From positions 40,741,972-40,805,971 of the forward strand of contig OX155980.1 in the NCBI GenBank assembly GCA_944548615.1: 64,000 nt of DNA, given 5' to 3'. Positions 55,321-64,000 of this stretch are shown one piece after another (within the stretch, counting starts at the first letter, position 1; every line of letters starts with the position of its first letter). The notes below the pieces were generated by a model, which was not told where the DNA came from, did no database searches, and saw only the letters and a list, made by a program, of their open reading frames with translations. A program made the translations under genes and the position numbers. Origin of the DNA: Micropterix aruncella. Its lineage: Eukaryota; Arthropoda; Insecta; Lepidoptera; Micropterigidae.

Positions 55321-57486
55321 GTTGGCCTCTGACGGGCAGGTGGCGGAACTTGACGGTGGATTGTTTGGTCCTGAGTCTTCTGCGCTCATCTCACGGGAAT
55401 CAGAACATACATCTCGTTAAAACTTCCTGAGGTGACGGAGTCGCCCGTTGTAGTTGACAACTCTGGTTGATCCAGTTCAGCAGTTACACTTTTGTTGTGA
55501 GCTCGGCTTTTCACTCCACTTTGGAAGTATAATTTACATATAATATCTAAAATCTAAAAAATTAGGTTCCTCGAATAACGTCTTCGCCGGATATGTGATT
55601 TTTCTGAACATGATTTCCAGTATGGATTTCTCTACATTATTTAGAAGATCTACTACCGACTTCGGACGACTACTGCATCCTATAATTCCACAAGTTTCCA
55701 CCCTGTAATGCTTGTAACAAAGACGAGCGAAATTAGAAGTATATATGTATGTATACGTAGTGTCCGGTCAACACCCGATAAGTCCAAAATGTTTCTTTTC
55801 CAGTAAACCGATTTGAAAATACAAGTTTTTCAAATTTTTTAAGTATGGAAAACTATTAGAATGCTACTGTGCAAATCTAATTGAATATGAATGTTTATTT
55901 ATATATTGCATTACAATATACAAAATAATATTCTATCAATGAAAATGTGAAAAAAACACCTTTATCTGTAAGGTATTGACTTAACAAAGTGAAGACTCGT
56001 TATGTACTTGAAATTTGTCGCATTGGGCGTGTACATAGGAGCATGTGAAAACTAACCATAATATAGTTACAATCAACGAAATTCACACAATTAAACTGAT
56101 AAACGCTATGGTATAACAAAAAAAACTGTGAGGTATATTTGTCAATATATGAATATATTTGTAAATATCTGCACCGTACCAGCTACTATTACTTCAGCTG
56201 GCAGATAATTCGGCAGACTGGAAAACTCATTTAAAACGAGGCAATAAGTACGACTACATTCAGGAGCGACATAATCATCTGCATTGGAAATTATTTATTA
56301 TAGCAAAATGACTTTACCGTTGTTTTTGCCTTGAAAAAGGCCAAATACGATAACGAAAAAAATACATTCTTATGCGACATATATGTAGTCGCATATGCTA
56401 CTTGCTATAGACAGTTGTCTTGACTGTGGATTCGTCTTCAAATTTTACAAGATTGATTAGGCCAACGAAAATAAATTGTTTTTTTTAAATGTTCCACACT
56501 CATCGGTATGGCTAAAGAACCAGTTTTCCTACTGAGTATTGGCAGAAAAGTATCCGACATTGGCTGCAGAATTAGAAGGCGTAGACTGCATCTGAGCATT
56601 TATGCATAGGGTGTACATATATTCGTCCTGTTTTCCGGATTCATCATCTTCATTTATTTTTAGTTCCATTCGTCCAAGAGAATATATAATAATTATTTAA
56701 ACACAATAATTTTGCGTCACTCCTAATTAGGCGGCGCCTAAAAAACAATAATAATAATTAATTAATTAAAATAGTCGAAAATAACTATAAAGTAAATCCA
56801 ACTATGTAATAAAAATATATTACGTAATATAAATAAAAATCTGAATTCACTCTTGTAGGTAATTTATATTGTCAGAGATGTGAGGATATGTAAATTATGT
56901 ATGTATAAATTTGTTGGTATTTTTTTAATGGCTTAATGATACATTCAGTCTCCGTTCTTTCTTTACTAATTAACCACTGAATGAGGCATTTTTAAAGAAC
57001 CGCTTATGTCAGTCCTAAAATATCGGTGTTTTCCTAATTTATTCAATAATGGTGTTGTCGAAACTATGTCTCTCCTGGGCACTATGTCTATACATTATTG
57101 GTACCTGCGCCGATTTTGTGTTTTTAGCAGGGAACAATATCTCTCGCCCGATTGATATTTAAAGCAGTTCGAACAATACAGTTGCCTAATATAGAATATT
57201 TTCTAAAATATAATTTTATTTTGACATAATGACTACCACTAGCCACATAAGCCACATAGCCACATAAAGCCACAATTCATTAGTGTGTGAACGAAGTTTT
57301 AAATAAATATGGCAGAAACCACTTTGGGCCCCAGAATGTAAGGGTTAAGTCGATTGGTGATGTGACTTATAGTTAATGTGACGTAATAGTTAGGACTTAA
57401 GTTTGGGAGTTGTTTCTCTGTAAGAGTATTTAACTTTTTTTAATATGTTTATTTTCAACAAGAATTAGAAATACTTTTAAAGTATA
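55321..57486. other. Tail of GC-rich repeat, then AT-rich DNA without genes
   Basis: 55321-55500 remains G+C-balanced and is probably still part of the repeat. The rest is AT-rich; no long repeat, RNA gene or credible frame was seen. At 57239-57275 'agccacataa' is repeated three times. Confidence 0.4.
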
Positions 57487-57690
57487 TACGTCCGACGAGA
57501 AATGAAATGAAATGAAATAAAATGAAATGAAATGAAATGAATGAAATGAAATGAAATGAAAATCTCTTTATTGCACAATAAAATAAGGTACAATGGCGGA
57601 CTTATTGCTACACTACAGCAATATCTTCCAGTCAACCAACATGCTGGTGTGAAAAGAAGAGTAGGCAACAAATTATAGCCTAAAATTAAA
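57487..57690 (-). mobile_element. LINE 3' end with (GAAAT)n tail
   Basis: On the minus strand, about 120 bp of 3' sequence ends in 'gcaataaagagattttc' followed by an (atttc)n microsatellite (57498-57562). A polyadenylation-like aataaa followed by a short tandem tail is how many insect CR1/Jockey-type LINEs end. Only the 3' end is present, so it is a strongly 5'-truncated copy. Confidence 0.55.
57498..57562. repeat. (GAAAT)n microsatellite
   Basis: About 12 units of gaaat with two imperfect units (aaaat, gaat). It forms the tail of the LINE 3' end just described. Confidence 0.9.
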
Positions 57691-57815
57691 TTTGAAATTA
57701 TAGCATATAATATACATTGTGTGTGTATCTAAAGTAAAATGTAAATATATAAATAAATTTTTGAGTTTGACATATTATATGTATGTATATGTATATACAT
57801 ACATATTTTGATATA

Positions 57816-58130
57816 TTAACCCTTGGAGTAAATGGGTATTTTCATGGATGCATCTGTCTCTTTTGCAGGATTTTCGGCGACATCGACCTTAAAGTACTAT
57901 AACTACGAAACTACTACACCAATCATAAAAAGAACAACTGCACAATGATTGCATTGAAATTTCGAATATAGAATATTGAAAAATCTTTTTGTAAAACAAT
58001 TAGATAATTATGAATAAATATGAGAACGTCAAAGAAGTGAAAAAAAACGCGGAACCAGATCTGGTCGTATCATATTCAACGGATAATTGTTTCAGAACCA
58101 GATTTGGTCGTATCATACTCAAGGGGTTAA
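57816..58130. mobile_element. piggyBac-like MITE, 315 bp, with TTAA ends
   Basis: The element is bounded by TTAA on both sides (57816-57819 and 58127-58130). Its ends are inverted: left ttaacccttggagta, right (reverse) ttaaccccttgagtatg. TTAA target duplication with CCC-starting ends is the signature of piggyBac-type transposition. No transposase is present. Internally, 'agaaccagatttggtcgta' is repeated at 58052 and 58094, next to the right end, like subterminal binding sites. The right TTAA directly touches the (AAAT)n tail of the next LINE. Confidence 0.7.
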
Positions 58131-59518
58131 CAAATAAATAAATAAATAAATAAGTAAATAAATAAACTGCCAAAATAAGGTAAGGAAAGGGAGGGGATAA
58201 CGGAAAGGTTAGAATTTATGATTAATAATTATTGTGAAAGGAAGTGCTTTTTCAATGATTGCTTAAAGGTGAACAGCGAGCTAGCGCCTCGAATAGTTAA
58301 AGGAAGCTGATTCCACAGTCGAGCTGCATGTACGGAGAAGGAGTAGGAAAAAAAAGTGGTATTGTGTTTTGGGATACGTAGGATATTATTCTGACTTGAA
58401 CGAAGTGGGAGACCATGACTTCCTAATCCGGTAAAAGCCTCGTTGAGGTAGGAGGGAGATGTAGGGTTGTGTAGGACATTATATAGAAGTGAAAGGATAT
58501 GCAAATTTCTCCGGTCCCGTATACGTAGCCATTGCAATTTTGATCGGTACTCGGAAACATGGTCATACTTCCTCAGATTGAATATGTACCTTATGCAAAC
58601 GTTCTGTAGGCGCTCAAGTTTATCCAGTCTGTTTTCGGTGAGATCCAAATATGCGACATGGGCATAGTCTAGTAACGGCAGAAGCAGACTTTGAATCATG
58701 GTTTGCTTAGTGCTTACAGGGAGGAATCTCTGCAACCTCCGAAGGCTATGAAAGCCATTATACATTCGCCTGCTTACTTCGTTGACTTGTGCTTGCCAAG
58801 AAAATGTCTCGTCCACGAGTATGCCTAAATTCTTTACAACTTTAGAATACCCAATGACGTTGCCCTCGATTTCTACTTGACGTAAAGATGATAGAGAAAT
58901 AGGAGACAGTAATTGTTGACTGCCAATTATAATTGATTGGGTCTTAGTAGGATTTAAGACAATGCCATGACTTTTAGCCCAAGAAGACATATGGGCAAGA
59001 GCCGAGTTCATATCAAGTATGGCAGAGTCAATATCGTCCGGTTTTGTGTGGATATAAACTTGTAGATCATCAGCGTAAAGGTGATACGAGGTGGTAAGGT
59101 TCTCGGTTATGGGGCTGATAAATATAGAGAAGAGAAGAGGGGAAAGGACTCCTCCCTGGGGTACGCCGGCAGTAAGTTCGATCAGATCGGTGGAAGTGTC
59201 GGCTGATTTAACACACTGTCGGCGCCCCTTCAGATAAGAGTCAAACCACATTACTGCATCATCTGAGATTTTGAGAGAGTGCAACCGCTCCAGCAATAGG
59301 TCAAAATCGACCGTATTAAATGCGCTACTGAAATCTAAGAGTGTGAGAATTGTGAGTTTTCTATTGTCCATAGCGCATCTAATGTCATCGGTGACTTTGA
59401 CCAGAGCTGAGGTAGTGCTGTGACCAGGGCGAAAACCGGATTGGAGAGAATTAAGTAGTCCATGAGAGACAAGAAAGACGAGCTTTTTAGGGTAATTGTC
59501 GTATTGGATTAGAGACAA
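58131..59518 (-). mobile_element. 5'-truncated LINE with intact RT frame and (TTTA)n tail
   Basis: The element runs on the minus strand from about 59500 (5' truncation, before the conserved 'SHGLLN.LQSGFRPGHS') to a (ttta)n tail at 58131-58173. The 3' tail abuts the TTAA of the piggyBac-like MITE. It lacks the endonuclease domain and ORF1. Since the remaining reading frame is undamaged, this is probably the youngest LINE insertion in the window. Confidence 0.75.
58229..59518 (-). CDS. LINE reverse transcriptase, 5'-truncated (429 codons)
   Basis: This is an uninterrupted frame of a non-LTR retrotransposon ORF2 of the CR1/Jockey group. Landmarks: LQSGFRPGHSTTSALV (residues 25-40), motif A LTLLDFSSAFNTVDFD with catalytic Asp at 62, GVPQGGVLSPLLFSIFI (118-134), motif C YADD at 148-151 with both catalytic Asp, NPTKTQ (189-194), KNLGILVD (about 228-235), and a C-terminal LWNQLPLTIRGASSLFTFKQ followed by SLKKHFLSQ. 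The enzyme copies element RNA onto nicked DNA. Intact ORF2 proteins of this group are about 900-1000 residues with an N-terminal endonuclease; that half and the RT fingers are missing. The first Met is simply the first ATG after the truncation point. It is unlikely to act alone. Confidence 0.9.
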   Translation of the reverse strand: MSLIQYDNYPKKLVFLVSHGLLNSLQSGFRPGHSTTSALVKVTDDIRCAMDNRKLTILTLLDFSSAFNTVDFDLLLERLHSLKISDDAVMWFDSYLKGRRQCVKSADTSTDLIELTAGVPQGGVLSPLLFSIFISPITENLTTSYHLYADDLQVYIHTKPDDIDSAILDMNSALAHMSSWAKSHGIVLNPTKTQSIIIGSQQLLSPISLSSLRQVEIEGNVIGYSKVVKNLGILVDETFSWQAQVNEVSRRMYNGFHSLRRLQRFLPVSTKQTMIQSLLLPLLDYAHVAYLDLTENRLDKLERLQNVCIRYIFNLRKYDHVSEYRSKLQWLRIRDRRNLHILSLLYNVLHNPTSPSYLNEAFTGLGSHGLPLRSSQNNILRIPKHNTTFFSYSFSVHAARLWNQLPLTIRGASSLFTFKQSLKKHFLSQ

Positions 59519-61924
59519 TTAGACGTGCGAAATATTATTACGCATTTTCATATAAGCACTGACCGCCATTCTACGCTAAACCACTCACTTGATACTCGAA
59601 ATAAAAATAAGCAAACCCACCAACGATTGAATACTAGATTTGGACAGAGGCGTTACGCATTTCTGGCACCATGTCTGCATGGTTCCTTCTGCTCTTCCTC
59701 GGCGGAGGCTAAAGTGCAAAGTTCAATCATCAGAATTGTTTTACTCCAAGTGCAATAAATTACGAGTACATGCATGCGACTGACCGCGAAGACCTTCCTA
59801 ATCATTATTAGTTTGTTGATGTTGTTTTCAAAATTTAGCCAAACGTATTTTTGTGTAAAGTATTTTATTAAAAATTATAGCCCCCGAAATCGACCCATTA
59901 AAAATATCTTTTTTTGTATAAAATATATTGTTTTGGGTTATCGATATATATTATCCATCTTGCACACATGCGTTAAGCTACCATTATCATTGTCAATTAA
60001 CATGTTGTCCCGGTTTGTTTCGACAAAACTATGGACACTCTGCTTATACACTGCGACTAGAAGTTAACCTTCGTTTGAAAGTACTATATTTACTGCGAGT
60101 CAGTCTTGCCCGTGAGAGTACAGGTTTCGTTGACATACATACATAGATCGAGCATAGTAGTAGATTCCTGTACCATAGGCGGTCGTTGATATTTCGCAGC
60201 TGTTTATTTGCACACGCGATCGAAAGGGTTTCGTACTGAGGTCAAAACGAATGAATGAATTCAATGGTGGAAAGAATGAATGAACTGTGCCACACCAGGC
60301 AAGAGCACTCCTAAGACGGTAAACCGAATACACCGACGGTACCTGGTCTCCAGAAAACACCACTTCATACTCTGACATTTGTAGCAATATTACGAATTAT
60401 TCAAGTTTAATTTTTATACGGATAGGTAGATAAAGATCTAGTGTACGTACTTTGATTTAAATGCCATTTTGTGAAACTCCCAAATACTATTACAGGTGAA
60501 AGGGAGTGAAAACTATCAAAAATGCTTTAACTGGTCTCTCACATTTTAAACAAATATAGCCCGTTTAATCTCAAAAATAATAAGTAAAAACGTTTTTAGA
60601 ATTGACAACCTTTTAAAGTGTACTCATTTGTCATTTCATTTCAGCATAATTCCAATATTTTGAAATAAATTTTATATGTTATTGTTTTGTTTCGCTGATC
60701 TTTATTGAAAAACTAGTGACACCCGAGAGATTATTAACTCTTTTACAGGATTTATCAACTTATATACTGTCTTAGAAATTGAAATATTGTAATATGTTAT
60801 TTGAAATCCGTAATATAAAAAATTATAAAGCTGTTTTGGCTCGTTATTACTTTTTTTTCTTGAAAATAATTAAATAAAACTTTAATTTAATGGAACTTTA
60901 GACTTTGGTCTATCAATTTGTATAACATTTATATTAGAAACATTTGTAATTACGCCTTTCATTTTAATTATCCCTTGTGCTGTTTTGGCACTTCCGCGTG
61001 TATTCCCCTTAATACTATTGATTAGCATTATTTTTTATGCCAAACCGTTTGGGTATTTCTTTCCAAATCGTAGGCAGTTTGGGATAGTCATCTATACATT
61101 GCGTTAAGAATAAGGCATCATTTTAAACACGCTTTGCGATGGTTAAGGTCATTACTGTAGTTTCGTAGTAATTGTAGTTTCATAATGAAAATAAAGACGA
61201 CCTCGCGTTTATACGATAAATGATTGTAGTTTTGTAAGAATTGATGGCGATTGGAGTACTTCGGAAGTAATATAGATATATGAACTGATTCACTGTATTC
61301 TGCAATAAAAATAAATACAAGCAGATCTAAAGATTAGCAAACAGATTATTTCGCTTATATGACCAAAATAGGACGTTTTTAGACAGGGTTTAATACCTTT
61401 TCTGTAATGGTATATCGCATTTGTGAATAGACCAGATGAAAATGAACAATCGACTCCATGAGCGTCGATTATAGGTAAAATCTAGTAGTTCACTTTCGTG
61501 ACTCATTACTTCATTATCGACATAAATTAAAATCTTGTTTGCTGATGAAAAGTTGCTGATAAAGTGAAATCAGAGGAGGGTCAGCTGGCCGAGAACACGA
61601 TGGCCATATTTTTGGCCATTTTATATCGCAGCTTTTATAAGAAATGGGCTCAAGGCAAACGATAATCAGTTTATTGTCTCATCCGAGATGTGATGCTGAA
61701 TGTGCGAGATGTGATATGATGAAGAATTGTCAATTCTTTGATTACATCGCTCGAAGAGACGGTGATAACTAGATATTGTATTATATGCACTATCAACAAG
61801 CTGAAATATGTATACAAATTAGAAAATGAAGCTCGATTAAACTACAAAAAAAAAATATTTCAAGAAATATTGTTATTACAATAACACTACTTCTTTTAAC
61901 GACATGAGGTCGTTCTACCTCTTA
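59519..61924. other. AT-rich DNA, no gene recognised
   Basis: Frames at 59525-59758, 59774-60067, 59928-60146 and 60100-60387 overlap or lack family resemblance. A small stem (atggccatatttttggccat) lies at about 61599. Nothing else could be supported. Confidence 0.4.
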
Positions 61925-62405
61925 TGAAGTGAACGTGGACAAAGTCAGTTTACAAGACAGAGTCCGTGAGAGCCAGCGGGCTAACATCACGCCCTCCCTA
62001 CCAGATTTGGACGGCTTTATCCATCCTCCAGTCTGGTCACAGATTTCAAGTCACTTGCGCAGCCTCTACCTGACGTAAGCAGTAATTCAGTTCGAATGTA
62101 TGGCGGACCGAGGCGCTCTTTGCCCGGCAGGATCCCACGGGATCGCGTGGCAATCGGATAGTTTCAAGGATATATGTCAGGTCGACTACTATCTCCGCTG
62201 CTTAAGACACGTAGGAATTTCCAGATCCCCTCGGTTATTCGCCGGAGTGCACAGTCGATCGGCTAACGCCACATGGTGCGCAAATCGCCCAGTGTTACCG
62301 CAGATTGGAACAGTCGATACAACCATCCACTTCTGCGCTTACAGCCGTGGCAGGGTTCTCATAGTCCTTTCCAGGTTAGTCCCTCTTCGAGAAGGCTACC
62401 AGATA
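61925..62405 (-). repeat. GC-rich dispersed repeat family, copy 2
   Basis: Inverted relative to the copy at 54840-55320 and head-to-tail with copy 3. Read on the minus strand it gives 'ctggtagccttctcgaa', 'gatttgcgcaccatgtgg', 'cttaagcagcgg', 'caggtagaggctgcgcaagt', 'ctggtagggagggcgtg' and 'agcccgctggct'. The 106-codon plus-strand frame in it is antisense to the family and not conserved in the other copies. Confidence 0.7.
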
Positions 62406-62596
62406 GAAGTTGAACCATGAGTTGAGTCGAGTTGAACCGAAAGATAACAAACAAGGGATCGATACCAAGCTGCACGAAACCATTAGATACCACAATAACA
62501 TTAAAGTAAAATCTCCGAATTTTCAACTTAAAATTTATGACGCTAGTTACTTGTTAATAACATTCGCGTCATTGCCGACCTGGAGCCAAAAAAAAA

Positions 62597-63017
62597 AAAC
62601 AGCGGGCAGCCTCGGCCCCTGTCTAATAGTTTTGAAAGTATATCTCGGTCTGGAATTAACTATTAGGATAACTCCTTCCTCCTGACTGGTTACGTGACCG
62701 AAGTCGCTTACGCGGCCTCTATCAGTTGTATTTCAGGGGTAATTCAATATAAATTTATCGTGGATCTGGCGCCCTTCGCCCGTCATACCACTCGGGATCG
62801 GCTGACCGATCGATTGTTTCAAGAATGGCAAGACAACAGGTCAACATCCACCCCCGCTGCTTAGGCGGCAGTATATGCACAGCCGATTGGCGTCGCCGTA
62901 CGGTGCGCAAACCGTCCGCTCGCTAGGCAGTCAAGCCCACATACAGGGAAACCGATCCACCAGCCGTGAGGTCTGAGACGCGAGAGTCTTACCCGGGGTA
63001 GACTCTCGCGTCTCTAA
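62597..63017 (-). repeat. GC-rich dispersed repeat family, copy 3
   Basis: Minus-strand copy ending at a 12-base homopolymer (62587-62598). Its start carries a perfect 14 bp hairpin, agacgcgagagtct and its complement around accccgggta (62979-63016), which is imperfect in copy 1. The hairpin probably marks the true end of the repeat unit. Confidence 0.7.
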
Positions 63018-64000
63018 TAATTAATATTAGCGTTTTGTATAAAGAAGTACCCCTTTAGCAGACTTTTATGAAATATTTGAGAAAAAATAATTTCCAAGAT
63101 TTAGGGTCGAAGAAATTAAAAGAACGGTCGAAATCTTTACTAAATGCTTGGGATCCCAGATTTGGCGACCCTTATTCTCTCCGATTTGGTTCCAATAATC
63201 ATATAAATCATTTAGTTTGTAGCCCCTGCTAATTCGGCCAACAGAAATCCTCTTTCAATTTCTCCAAAAATTCTCCAAAAATTGTAACCGCCAAACATGT
63301 TAATTTTAGAATCATCACCAACTAGGTAGATAACAGAAAACCATCATCATCAAAATACGTATAGCAATCCTCCTAACCGTGCATTTATAATAACAAATAC
63401 AGTTAAAATAAAACAAAACGATGATGTTTGTTGTCATCGCCGAAACGAATAAAGCCCACACATTCCATATGCATTTGGGTCGATGAGATTGCATAACAAT
63501 GCACGCACAATTTCGGCGAGCTGGTTACAAGTATCACGAATGCCCAAAAACTGGTCGCCGGTTTTAACACTAACAAAGGCCGTTTAAGAACTTTTATAAA
63601 CGTTACATAACGCAAGAATGCGAAAAGCCGGCTGGCTCATCCATAAACAGATAACCGTCCGCGGGCAGAGCGTAGAGTTGCCACCTATTGCAAATTCAAT
63701 TTCGGGAGACTACATACTTCCCCTTCCCCCCAGCCCATCCCACCCAAATATAGTTTGAAAATAAGTCATCACCTACGCCCTAAAAGAATATTTTAAGGAT
63801 AAATGTTTACCTTTTCCAACTCCCTATTATTGCCCCACGGCAAAATCTTGAACAATAACCACCAAATACCTTTCTCAATATTTTAAAAATAGAGTTTTTT
63901 CACCGAATAATTTTTCTAGCCTAAATATTTTTTCCCGTTTTTCCTGTAGGAGTGGTTTAGGAAAAATCCAGAATATGTTTTTTAGGCATTTTCACCTTTT
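63018..64000. other. AT-rich DNA, nothing firmly recognised
   Basis: The minus-strand frame at 63403-63615 (70 codons) has two overlapping alternative frames of similar quality, and I do not recognise it. No repeat or RNA gene was seen to the end of the window. Confidence 0.4.

Noticed and set aside
62100..62420. 106-codon plus-strand ORF
   Set aside because: It is antisense within the GC-rich repeat family, and the frame is not kept in the other two copies.

Overview
The window looks like a gene-poor, transposon-dense stretch of an insect nuclear genome, most likely a moth or butterfly. It is AT-rich, and I could recognise no host protein-coding gene. Everything identifiable is mobile-element debris: R1-clade, RTE-like and CR1/Jockey-like LINE fragments, mariner-like, hAT-like and piggyBac-like DNA transposons, and a tRNA-headed SINE. 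It also holds a repeat beginning 'actagctgttgcccgcggc' directly after a (TA)n tract, a combination common in lepidopteran DNA. The lineage call rests on remembered family resemblance, not a search. Lack of host genes and nested decay would suit heterochromatin or a W chromosome, but the sequence alone cannot show that.

Layout. 1-9 kb: two diverged copies of a ~380 bp dispersed repeat in direct orientation, a TIR element with a nested hairpin, a ~185 bp tandem repeat, a reverse-transcriptase relic and a mariner-like relic. 9-11.7 kb: a ~465 bp (TA)n tract, a LINE C-terminus, a perfect hairpin and a 5S rRNA-like pseudogene. 11.9-18 kb: a hAT transposase tail, then an R1-clade LINE whose 5' half (ORF1 N-terminus) is inverted relative to its 3' half (ORF1 zinc knuckle, endonuclease, RT, C-terminal knuckle). 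A ~400 bp GC-rich foldback lies between the halves. 18-28 kb: mostly AT-rich DNA with small repeats and LINE and mariner tails.

28.4-42.4 kb is the most unusual part: a nested structure built around long (TA)n tracts. It contains two head-to-tail, almost identical 3,973 bp units, each carrying a ~135 bp minisatellite with higher-order organisation. Next is a ~2.8 kb TIR element with binding-site-like motifs every 20-21 bp and a perfect 92 bp palindrome. Then come two giant inverted repeats (556 bp and ~460 bp arms) of one family, each bounded by (TA)n. In both, the arms match each other far better than they match the other element, and both carry an ATG plus splice-donor-like segment.

42.4-64 kb: a second mariner relic, a foldback related to the 92 bp palindrome, several LINE relics, a MITE, a SINE, a five-copy 40 bp tandem repeat and a three-copy GC-rich repeat family. 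A TTAA-flanked piggyBac-like MITE abuts a 5'-truncated LINE whose 429-codon RT reading frame is still open, the only convincingly intact long ORF here. No genes act together as a pathway; the story is one of insertion, inversion, foldback formation and tandem amplification.
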